This document shows, one piece after another, positions 55,054-64,000 of a stretch of 64,000 nt of DNA (the stretch's first letter is position 1; each line of letters opens with the position of its first letter). The notes beneath the pieces were generated by a model. The model was not told the origin of the DNA. It saw only the letters and a program-made list of their open reading frames with translations, and did not search any database. The DNA is from Hepsetus odoe (Eukaryota; Chordata; Actinopteri; Characiformes; Hepsetidae). The DNA is taken from positions 25,878,379 through 25,942,378 of the forward strand of contig CM029379.1 of the NCBI GenBank assembly GCA_017165825.1, given 5' to 3'. Position numbers and translations under genes: made by a program.

Positions 55054-56479
55054 GTGGTGGTCCTGTATACCAGTACTGTCCACTGAGACACTGAGGCACT
55101 AACAACATCACATGTAATGCACCCCATAAATAAAGAGGGACATCCAAAAACAGTCCAATGGCTTCAGCGTAGAAGCTGTATCATGCATAAAATGAATATA
55201 ACTTGTTCAAGGACTGCAGAAAAAAGTGCTTTGATTTGCATGTTTATACTACCGAGTAAAGCATGCTTTGTTCCTTTGAATCTGAACAAATTAATAAACT
55301 TTGCTTTAATTTCTTTCACAAAAATTTCTTCAGTCTTTCAGAGAAAAGGGTTGTGAAATCACACATGGAGAGTGTAGGTGTGTTTAGGAGAGATCTACCT
55401 TAATCTATCTTAGTGATCACATCCATCTGTAAGTTCTCCTGGTTTTGTGATAAAATGTTTTGTTTAAAACAGTGTTAAAAAGCCATCAGCTCTGACACTT
55501 AATAAGCCACCAACCTTACAAATGACCATTCAAGTACAAAGTTTAGAATCAGCTCTTAGTCAAGGCAAGACATGTCCACATCTCGTTCAAGGCAAGTCAA
55601 GGCAAGATTATTACTGTTTCACATCACTGTTCACACAGCTCATTTATTATGCTCTTCCAAAATAAAATAAGGATTAAATAAACAATTAAATAGGGACTTA
55701 TTTTCAGTATAGATGAACGAAAGTAGATCTGAAGTTCAAATAAGTTAAAGGAGGGAAAGCAAACAACAAATCTCTTCTTCAGAGGAAAAGGCAGCACTTA
55801 GCTTAGGAAAACTCAGGCCTGGGAGAGCAAGGTGTGTTAAACTCGATAAAACATGTATCAGTGCCACAAACCTATCAATTAAAACTAATGAAAACCATGA
55901 GAGCGTGGAGTTTTATTGATCCCCAGTGGCCTCTTAAATATCAGCGACTTTGTAAATTGTCGGCTCCAACATCACTTCAGAATGCCGCTAAGCTCCTCTT
56001 TGTTGCTTTTTTCCTTCAGCTGCCTCGCTTTTCTCGGCAGCACACTCTCCTACCCTGTCATTTTGGCCTCGCCTCTGACCCCTAACTAACCCTGGCCTGA
56101 TCTCTGGGGGAGCAAGCCAGGATAAGAGTTTCATCAGTAATGAAGAACACTTTAAACTTGGCTTGTATAAAGCTTACACAAGCTCAACACGACAGCTTTG
56201 ATTGTGTACACCTGACACTTCCTGTAACTCAGAGCCAAAGACGTGTCAAAACAGCTTCTTAATATCATCAGGTTTCACCGGGAAACATGCTCTTGTTGTA
56301 TTAATATAAGTGCATGTGAAAGAAAATCCTGCTTTGTTTTTGTACGTTTTCACAACCGAGAGGTTAAAAAACAACAATGTTCATTTTTTTCCAGAAAAAT
56401 GAAAACTTGGTGGCTAAGATTAGGATTAGTACTATCTATAGATATAGATAAAGAAGCTTCCATGGACACCAATCAGCCA
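55054..56479. other. Intergenic, nothing recognised
   Basis: A short repeat of 'aaggcaagtcaaggcaaga' near 55,585-55,605. No gene recognised. Confidence 0.35.
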
Positions 56480-56734
56480 TGATGTTGCAACCACTGATGT
56501 TGCATGTCCCCTTCCTGCTACTGACCTGTCAAGACATGGACTCAACAAGACCTCTGAGCTCTGACATTTTTTAACACTGTAGCCTTAAAGGCAGGTACTT
56601 GATCTTCATTACATTCTTATGAATGCCAGGATCCATGGTTTCCCAGCAGAAAGTAGCTCAGAGCATCTGACTGCCTCAGTTGCCTTGCCTTTGTCCCAAA
56701 GCATACTTGGTGCTACCACTTCCCCGGTGATGCA

Positions 56735-56782
<48 letters not shown>

Positions 56783-57240
56783 ACACACACAGCCGTCTGC
56801 ATGATTTAGAAGAAAACTTGATTCATCACAACAGAAAATCATCTTCCATTCTTCCATGGTCCAGTTCTGATGCTGCCTCAGATGATGCATCACATGATGC
56901 ATCTGATGCAACACTGTTCAGAGAGCCCATACTGACCCCTGCATCTGATCTGATCTGATGTATGCACAGCTCTATACGCAGTAAACTGTGTTGCACAACA
57001 TTCTACCTGAGCCAGCATTTTCAGCATTTTGTGCTAAAGGAACTCTCCTGTAGGATAAGACTGGATGGGTCTAGTTCCTGCTCCTGGCTGACATTAGTAA
57101 AGCCTTGGATTTCCATGACTGTTCACTTTCTGCTTAACACATCCCACCACTTTACATGTGCCACTGTAAACGTCAGGATTCTCTTTACCTGTCAGTGGTT
57201 TAATATTGTGTTTATGTACAGTATTTCTGAGAATTCACTA
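56480..57240 (-). pseudogene. Tc1/mariner-type transposase relic interrupted by (CA)n
   Basis: The minus-strand frame 56,914-56,609 carries NWTMEEWKMIFCCDESSFLL followed by NHADG, compare the Tc1 motif W..VIFSDESSF.LF..DGR containing a catalytic Asp. A CA microsatellite (56,739-56,781; poly-VC on this strand) has expanded within the coding region, after which VAPSMLWDKG follows. The flanking sequence to 57,240 ('gtaggataagactggatggg', 'ctgtcagtggtttaatattg') resembles a common fish DNA transposon with inverted ends 'gatcagccat...cactgacagg'. Heavily decayed. Confidence 0.6.
56739..56781 (+). repeat. (CA)n microsatellite
   Basis: A perfect run inside the transposase relic. Confidence 0.95.
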
Positions 57241-58859
57241 ACAGAGTGAAAAAAAAATTTGAATGACAAATGTTTGTAGGTGTGTGCGCATGAGTGTGTG
57301 TGTGTGTGTTAAACCCTTAAACAGTTTCTCACTCGTGTGTGTGTGTGTGCATGTTCTGAAAGGAGTCACTTGAGTGTGTTAAGTTCCCTCTTATTCTAAT
57401 CCTTCCCTGTGGCAAAGCCAAAATGTGACAACCCTTTAGCGCAACCTCTGTAATTCTTTCTTTCTTTATCTCTTTCTCTAGCACTTCATTCCTTCAGGCC
57501 TTTTTAGCTGATTCTCCTGTCAGCTTGCGTTTGTTCTCTTTTTGTTACTAAATTACTGTCCTTAGTGTTGTATGCCAGCTGTGGTTGTATTCCAGACTCT
57601 CTGGGATGCAAATTAAATGAGCTGTTATTACACAGATATGAGGGTTTATCACTATCTGCATTTAGATTAAGACTGCAAGATATAATAACCTGAAAGAAAC
57701 TCTAATGTCGGTAAATAGGCTGAATCATTTTTATTTGCAAATGTATATTTGTAGTCATGTTAGGATTATACAGTAATAATATTTGTTATTATTATGTGCT
57801 GCTCCTGCAGACCTTCTTGCTTTGGCTTCGTTGGAGTAGTGCAGTAGATGAAGAGTTTAGAAAAAGTTTAGGGCGTAAGGTTTGCTAGGAGTTCATGAAG
57901 GCCTGTTTTTTGAAGTGCTGCTGATATTTGAAAGCTCTGCTTTCTTTTTGCCCCCACATTGTGGTTTTGTTTTGTTTCGCCTGTGTTTTATTTCACTCAC
58001 TTACCAAAGCCAAACTGTCAGTAGTGCTCCTAACACTTGTGTTTTTCCTCTATACTTAAAAGGAGAGCGAGAGAGAGAAAGAAAGAAGATGAAACAGGTC
58101 CCACTCATTCAGGTGACTGGGGTTTTTTGTTTTTTTTTATCAGCACGCAATCAGCCAACACAGTGGACTCCACACAGCTCAACAGGTACAGTTATCTATC
58201 TCCACTTCATCATTTCTTCACAACTGCTTTCACATTTGAGCCTTTGAATACACTTCAGGTGTTGGAATGAAAGAAAGAGAGTTCCTTTCTGAGTGTCTAC
58301 AAAACACACAAACACCACACACACACACACACACACACTCACACACAGGGCTGTGTAAGCATTTAGACCAAAGTTCTTCAAGTAGACTTTTAGCTGGTCA
58401 TGAAGAAGTGAGCTGTGTTTTCTTCAACTGAAAAAACCCCAATATATATAATATATTAAATAAGGGCAGGTTCTTCAGTTTTTCTTTTTTGAGTTGAAAT
58501 CTAAAGGTTCATTTATATATGAAAAGCTTATGATTTTAACGAGCCACTGCCCACTTACTTCCTTACGTCCTAAATGTTGGTGCGATATAGAGCAGCACCT
58601 CCACTAGACAGCACATTCAACAGTTTCTGAAATGCACTGCGCTGGAGTTTAATGTTGTCCTGGTAATAGGCGAAAGCGGAAACAGGCGAAAGCGGAGGCA
58701 GCACTGGTGGTCTGGTGATCTGTGGGGACATTCAATACATGAAATATCAGTTTCTGATCTCTTCTAAAAAAAAACTGCTACATTTCATCCACAAGCTTTC
58801 ACAAATATGCAAGGAGAACAGACTGTAGGCTCCTTCATTATATATACACATATTTAACA
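57241..58859. other. Intergenic, small microsatellites
   Basis: TG-rich patches at 57,290-57,310 and 57,335-57,350 and (CA)n at 58,314-58,338. The 8-base-offset repeat 'ggcgaaagcgga' lies at 58,670-58,697. No gene recognised. Confidence 0.4.
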
Positions 58860-59155
58860 TTGAGCTCGCTGAGGTTGATAAACCTCCTCTTTGTCCTTCA
58901 TCTTCTCCTCTTGCTTGGCAGCTCCATCCTCAACATCCTTCTTTCAATATAGTCCTCATCTCTCCTTTGCACATGTCCAAATCAACACAACCTTGCTTTT
59001 CTGACTTTGTCTCCAAATCATCCCACATGTCCCTCTAATATACTTGTCCCTAATCCTATCCATCCTAATCACTCACAATACAAATCTTAGTATCTTTAAC
59101 TCTGAAACCTTCTGTTCCTCCACCTTCCTTTCGTGAGTATCACCATCTCTAACCA
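58860..59155 (-). pseudogene. RTE-like LINE fragment, C-terminal end
   Basis: The minus strand spells RMDRIRDKYIRGT, followed by FGDKVREARLRWFGH-like and RRMLRMELP-like remnants, and begins with a VEEQKVSELKILRF-like block. This is the extreme C-terminal part of the LINE type seen at 36,880-38,135, which ends just where this fragment begins (VSELKMLKC). Confidence 0.7.
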
Positions 59156-59179
59156 TATATATGTATATATTTATATATA

Positions 59180-59310
59180 GGGGCGGCGGTGGCCTAGTGG
59201 TTAGTGGTCAGAATCAGACGGTTGTGGGGTCGAATCCCAGACCAGTAGATTGCCCTGAGGTACCCTTGAGCAAGGTTTTGTCCCCATCACTGCTCCCTGG
59301 GTACTTTTTT
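59180..59310 (+). mobile_element. SINE family B, 3'-truncated, first of a tandem pair
   Basis: The head is ggggcggcggtggcctagtg, then 'ggggtcgaatcccagacc' and 'ttgccctgaggtacccttga'. It stops at 'gctccctgggtac', where a second copy begins. Confidence 0.8.
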
Positions 59311-59560
59311 TGTTGCAGCAGTGGCCGAGTGGTTAGGGAGTTGGCCCCGGATCGGAAGATTATGGGTTCGATTCCCTCACCAGTAGGTTGCCCTGAGGTA
59401 CCCTTGAGCAAAGGTACCGTCCTCATCACTGCTCTCCGGGTGCTTTCAATAGCTGCCCCCTGCTGCACGTGTGTGTATGGGTGAAACGCAGAGGTTGAAT
59501 TCCGTTGGGGTTCACTGTGTGCTGTGCTGTGTTTCACAATGACAAGAATAGTCACTTTCA
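59311..59560 (+). mobile_element. SINE family B, near full length, second of a tandem pair
   Basis: The head is ttgcagcagtggccgagtgg, the B-box region gggttcgattccctcaccag, the core 'ttgccctgaggtacccttgagc', and the tail 'ttccgttggggttcactg ... gaatagtcactttca', then (TA)n. TA-rich sequence lies on both sides of the pair. Confidence 0.85.
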
Positions 59561-60610
59561 TATATATATATATATCTGCCTTACCAGTCACTGAGCTGCT
59601 TGGAGTTCTGATTTTTCAATCTAACACCTAATTTTCATTTCAGCAATACCAGCCTTTTACTTCTTAAAGCAACTGTCAAATGCTTGCAGCCGTTACAAAC
59701 ATCCAAAATGCAATGTAGCATTAATCTAATAGATTATTGGCTATCACACAGAACATCAGAGCTAAAGGTTGGCTCTGCTGGAAAAAAAACAAAAACTAGA
59801 CCAACTCCTACCCGAGTAAACAGTGAGGGACAGACACTAACTGACATGTCCACATCAGTTTAAAGAAAGGAGGCTGTGCATGGCTGCAAAGATATGTGCC
59901 GTGCCTCAGACACTCTGACTCCTGACTGCGGTCAGATGTTTTCGTGCGTGACGAACACACACCATTCACAAAACATCATGTATCCAGTTCAGCAAGATAC
60001 ACACAAAGAGCCAGTTGTTTTACCTAAGAATGAATTTGCGTGGGTGCAAATTCACACCGAGTGTTTGTAAATGTATTGTTTATGGCGTAGTCCGTGTCAT
60101 TTTAGCTCCAGACTCCTCCTCAGCTGCCCTTTTCATTGCATTTACATGGTGAACGGGAAGAGGAAAGATCCAAAATAGCATGAAACCTAAATAACTAGAA
60201 TCTTAAACTAAGTGCATATTGAATATAAAAATAAGTACACACTAAGCTATTTTCCTTTCAATATTGTTTTTGTTTAATATTTTTTTTTCCACATAATTAG
60301 AATTTTTGCTTTAGACCTTTATACTTCATTTTAGTTATGAATGGCTGTTATTTTCATTTGAAAAAAATGCTACTGATTCTGGACACTCGTGTAAAAACAG
60401 GATTTCTAGGTCATTTCAGTACCACTTAACTGTAGGGGAGTGCTCGTGAAGCTACAGGACATCTGCACAAACCTTTTCTGTAAAAAACCTACAAAGTAAT
60501 ATATAAAGGTTTAGTCCAAGCATCAAATTAAGGCTACGTTCATCAGTTCCACAAGTCAGTGGACAACTGTTGGAATAAACCTAGTAATAGTGAGTGATGG
60601 GGAGACCTAA
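59561..60610. other. Intergenic, nothing recognised
   Basis: No gene or repeat family recognised. Confidence 0.35.
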
Positions 60611-60800
60611 TTAGGTCTAGTGGTATGAAACTCGCCTATGGACCAAGAGGTTGTAGGTTCAAACCTCAGCTCCATTGAGTTAATGGCCAAAGTTAACCCA
60701 AACCCTTAAAAAAGGTAACCCTTAACCCAAAGTTGCTCCCTGTAATTAGGAATTGTAAGTCGCTCTGGATAAGAGCGGCCACTAAATGCTGTAAATGTGA
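60611..60800 (+). mobile_element. V-SINE-like SINE, diverged
   Basis: ttaggtctagtggtatgaaa, 'gtaggttcaaacctcagc', then 'ctgtaattaggaattgtaag', tcgctctggataagagcggc and 'actaaatgctgtaaatg'. It is the same order as at 54,854 and 30,910 but in plus orientation and more diverged in the middle. Confidence 0.8.
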
Positions 60801-61715
60801 ATTGTAGGAACGGTCTTTGACTACCCTGGGAAGTGCATGACACTATGACCCGACTCAACAAAAAGACCACAAGCAGAACAAGGACAGGCTGTTTCTTGTT
60901 CGGACCAGGATGGCCATAACACTCAGGACGTATCCAACAAAACTTGTGATTATCTGTAAGGATTAAAGCTTGTAGCTGACAACTCAACCCACAGAGATCA
61001 TTTAGCTTTTCCCTGGATTTTCTTTGTAAAAGAGAGACATTCACATGTGGTTTTGCTTGTCTAGGCATAACAAGCGCTCTTTACTTTTATCTGTACCTGC
61101 CTTTGCAAGTGTGATGTCTCAAATCTGGCTGGCAGGTGTGTGATAAGGGGACTATCACTACACCTCTGTATCAGGAACTGAAGTATTTGGAAGTTGTTAT
61201 TGTCTATGAGTGAGAAAGAGAAGCACTTTTTCCCATAACACTAAAGAAGAGATAGTGAGATGAAACACTCTGATGTCTCTCTTTCTCTCTTTCTTTTTCT
61301 TGCATCTGATAATACAGCTGCTCGTCTCTCCTTCACCTTTATCTACTCGTTTTCTTTTCTGTGTATTATGCCTATACATGTTTATCTGTAACAGCCACAA
61401 GTTTTGTTTTTCATACATGTTGCCATCTCAGAATGTTTCCTCATGTTCCCTTCTAACTTATCATGCTGACGTTGCACCAAGTTCTAGACAGACGTTGGTT
61501 TACCATAATTTTCGACAGGGGATCCTGACTTCAGTGAAATGCATTAGAGGCCCTTTTAAAAGAGGTGGCAAGTTATCAAGCTAATCTGACGGTTAATTTT
61601 TTATTTAAACACTTGGACAGCATGAATATATAACTATGGTTATGATTAAAGAATCTAATGTATTTTTACCAGCTAGTGCCAAAGAAGCACAACATAAAGG
61701 TTAGCAACAGGAGCT
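60801..61715. other. Intergenic, nothing recognised
   Basis: A pyrimidine-rich patch near 61,275-61,365. No gene identified. Confidence 0.35.
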
Positions 61716-62410
61716 GAGATAGCATGGCTGTAATATAAGCTAGCATAGCTTTAACATAATGTAACAGGGCTGTAATATAAGATAACATAGCTTTAACATA
61801 ATGTAACATGGCTGTAATATAAGCTAGCATAGCTTTAACATAATGTAACATGGCTGTAATATAAGATAACATAGCTGTAACATAATGTAACATGGCTGTA
61901 ATATAAGATAGCGTAGCTGTAACATAATGTAACAGGGCTGTAACCTAGAAGATAGCAAAGCTGTAACATAAGGTAGCATGACTGTAATAAGCTAGCATGG
62001 CTGTAACATAAGTTAGCATGGCTTTAAAAGTATGGTAATAATATAAGCTAGTTTGGCTGTAATATAAGATAGCATGGCTGTAAACGTATGGTAATAATAT
62101 AAGTTAGCATGGTTGTAAATGTATGGTAATAATATAAGCTAGTGTGGCTGTCATAAAAGCTAACATTGTAGTAACATAAGCTAGCATGGCTGTAACATAA
62201 GTTAGCATGGCTTTAAAAGTATGGTAATAACATAAGCTAGCGTGGCTGTAACATAAGTTAGCATGGCTTTAAAAGTATGGTAATAATATAAGCTAGCGTG
62301 GCTGTAATAAAAGCTAACATTGTAGTAACATAAGCTAGCAATACTGTAATGTAAGATAGCTTGCATAAAACATAAGCTAGCATGGCTGTAATATCAGCTA
62401 GCATGGCTAA
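61716..62410. repeat. 21-base minisatellite with higher-order structure
   Basis: About 33 diverged copies of a unit like agcatggctgtaatataagc (+t). In 61,748-61,930 alternate units differ, so the true period is 42 bases (gctttaacataatgtaacat starts at 61,748, 61,790 and 61,832). In 62,020-62,330 longer units containing 'aaaagtatggtaataatata' are themselves duplicated. The 21-base period keeps the minus strand open with a seven-residue peptide repeat (AMLxYxx), a by-product of the period. Confidence 0.92.
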
Positions 62411-62780
62411 CAAAATAACCACAGCAAGGTACAGTTAGCTGAAAATAGCGTCATGTTGTTTGCTTGCTGAGCTATTTCTGTAGCATGTAGTATGGACTAA
62501 TGGGCTGGAGGACAATAAGGGTAGAATCTTGCTTGTAATACCAAAACAGTGGAGCCTCTGGTCATGAACGTTTCCAGACACGTACAAATCAGGTTACGAT
62601 CAAAAAAGTCGCAAAATTTTCACATCTGTTCACGACCACAATTTCTGCTTGCGAACAAAACACTGGTGGCCAGTTTCCCCTCCGGTTTGTACTACGAGCC
62701 AATGATTTCCCCCCAGTCTCCAACCGTATCCCATTTTCTTTTGTCTGCTTAACATATACAGGGCCTAACAAAGACATCTC

Positions 62781-62976
62781 TATTTATGGCATTTAGCATA
62801 CACTCTTATCCAGACTTCCATGTCCTAATTACAGGGACAGTCTCCCTGGAGCAATTCAGGGTTAAGGGTTTTTCTCAGGGACCCAGTGGTGGTAGTGCCA
62901 GAAGTGGGATTCAAACCTGGGACCTCTTGAGCCACAGGTCCATAGGCAAGTATGCTACCATTAGACCACCATGACC
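62781..62976 (-). mobile_element. V-SINE-like SINE nested in the DNA element
   Basis: atttatggcatttagcatac, 'cctaattacagggacagtct', 'gggattcaaacctgggacc' and 'taccattagaccaccatgac' give the usual order, with the tRNA head on the minus strand. Confidence 0.8.
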
Positions 62977-62993
62977 CTATAGAAGACAACGCA

Positions 62994-63232
62994 CGACACA
63001 TCGTCGTTCTCTCTGCACATCGTCTTTCTCCCTGGACATCGTCGTTCACCCTGAACATCGTCGTTCTCCCTGCACATCGTTCTCTCTGTACATCATTGTC
63101 CCTGCACATCGTTCTCTCTGTACATCGTTCTCCCTGTACATTGTTCTCTCCGCACATCGTCGTTCTCCCTGCACATCATTCTCCCTGAACATTGTTCTCT
63201 CTGTACATTGTTCTACCCGTACATCGTTCTCA
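62994..63232. repeat. 'cacatcgttctccctg' minisatellite
   Basis: About 14 copies of a 16-base unit (cacatcgttctccctg) or a 19-base form with an added 'tcg' (cacatcgtcgttctccctg). It lies directly next to the tRNA-head end of the nested SINE. Minus-strand frames give Arg/Glu-rich repeat peptides that are by-products. Confidence 0.88.
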
Positions 63233-63774
63233 GTCTCGATTTGCAATTAACCATGGCCTCCAAGCATATTACTTTAGTTTTCTTGGTTGTTTAGGTTTAC
63301 TTTTTTGAATAATTTAAGGATTTTTCAAACTTTATTTTTTCCCTGCATTGAAAACTCTGAAAACTCAAAAAAAAAATTGTTTACAGTCAACGGTTCGTAA
63401 AGGTCTAGCATGAATTTGGTCTAGCACGAACTCTTGGAATATTAATTTTCTCTGTTATTCAATGTTTTTACATTTAATTTACTATTACACTCTGTATTCT
63501 ATGGTATAAATAACAATTTTTGTGCTTAAAAATCTTTAAAAAATATTTACATACAGTTCAAAGATCCTCAATTAACAGATTAATCGTATTTACATACAAT
63601 CATAAGGAGTAATTACGTTCCGCTTGCATCCAAATTGTGTTGTGTCTTTAAAGTTTTTAAGCTAATTATGGTTGTGACCTGAAGTTCCACTGTAGTTAAG
63701 AAATAGTATGGCCTTCTGTACAGCTAGAGAAACACACTTTAGCTATAAACATTAAAATGATTATCTGATTTAAG

Positions 63775-64000
63775 TAGGTCAGGGCTGTCGCCTCACAGTG
63801 AGAAGGTCCTGAGTTTGATTCCCAAGTGGGGTGTCCCGGGTCCTTTTTGTGTGGAGTTGGAATATTCTCCCTGAGGATGCATGTCAGGTGGATTGGAGTT
63901 GCTTAACTGCCCCCTAGGTGTGAGTGTGTTTGTGTGTCTGCCCTGTGATGGACTGGTGTCCTGTCCAGGGTGTGCCTTTTGCCCTGTGAGAGCTGGGATA
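63775..64000 (+). mobile_element. SINE with LINE-type 3' part, cut by the window end
   Basis: gggctgtcgcctcacagtga, 'gtcctgagtttgattccc' (B-box-like) and 'tttttgtgtggagttgg' form a head common in fish. The 3' part gtgatggactggtgtcctgt, then 'ccagggtgtgcc', is related to the tail part of SINE family A ('gatgggctggcgacctgtccagggtg'). It continues beyond the window. Confidence 0.7.

Larger units (their letters stand above)
62547..63692. mobile_element. Composite DNA element bounded by inverted ends
   Basis: cagtggagcctctggtcatg at 62,547 is mirrored by the right end at 63,692 (reverse complement cagtggaacttcaggtcaca), an imperfect inverted repeat of about 20 bases. Left-end text 'atcaggttacgatcaaaaaagtcgc' and right-end text 'acggttcgtaaaggtctagcatgaa' also look related to one fish DNA-element family. 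A V-SINE-like copy and a minisatellite occupy the middle. No transposase frame is visible. Confidence 0.5.

Noticed and set aside
61666..61893. Heptad-like repeated peptide (AMLxYxx)
   Set aside because: The period is exactly that of the 21/42-base minisatellite, so the frame is a by-product.
61716..63232. Possible CRISPR array because of regular short repeats
   Set aside because: Units are contiguous and diverged, with no unique spacers, and the genome is a vertebrate one.
62825..63246. Arg/Glu-rich repeated peptides on the minus strand
   Set aside because: They are translations of the 16/19-base minisatellite and the adjacent SINE.

Overview
The window reads as vertebrate, most likely teleost fish, nuclear DNA. 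The reasons are intron-split genes with GT/AG junctions, long CA/TG microsatellites, fish-type tRNA-derived SINEs, Tc1/mariner remnants, and L2- and RTE-like LINE fragments. An otophysan fish (catfish, characin or carp group) is a guess from the repeat style only. No bacterial, viral or CRISPR content was seen.

Layout. (1) About 1-24,330, + strand: the 3' part of rbpms, an RNA-binding protein gene. Three coding exons (3422-3572, 6740-6867, 10026-10082) join in frame and give the C-terminal 111 residues; the RRM-encoding exons lie upstream of the window. A strong donor just after the stop codon and a strong acceptor at 22163 suggest a distal 3'UTR exon ending near 24,325. (2) 29,728-32,561, - strand: a complete four-exon fabp2 gene (intestinal fatty acid-binding protein, 132 aa) with TATA box and poly(A) signal. 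(3) 34,242-34,333, +: an intron-containing tRNA-Ile(UAU) gene, followed 11 bases later by a decayed tRNA-Phe-like copy. (4) The rest is mainly a repeat landscape: an RTE-like LINE pseudogene (36.9-38.1 kb), a 5'-truncated L2-like LINE (38.5-41.0 kb), older L2 remnants, Tc1-type transposase relics, three tRNA-type SINE groups (several copies with intact target-site duplications), minisatellites and microsatellites.

The two protein genes have no evident functional link. The most interesting signal is in rbpms: the 3.2 kb intron between the first two exons starts with (CA)20 ten bases after its donor and ends with a (GT)n run 43 bases before a weak acceptor. The two complementary repeats could pair in the pre-mRNA and bring the splice sites together. 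Other points worth checking are a possible alternative rbpms C-terminus, an exon-like open block upstream of fabp2, and a minisatellite with a 42-base higher-order period.
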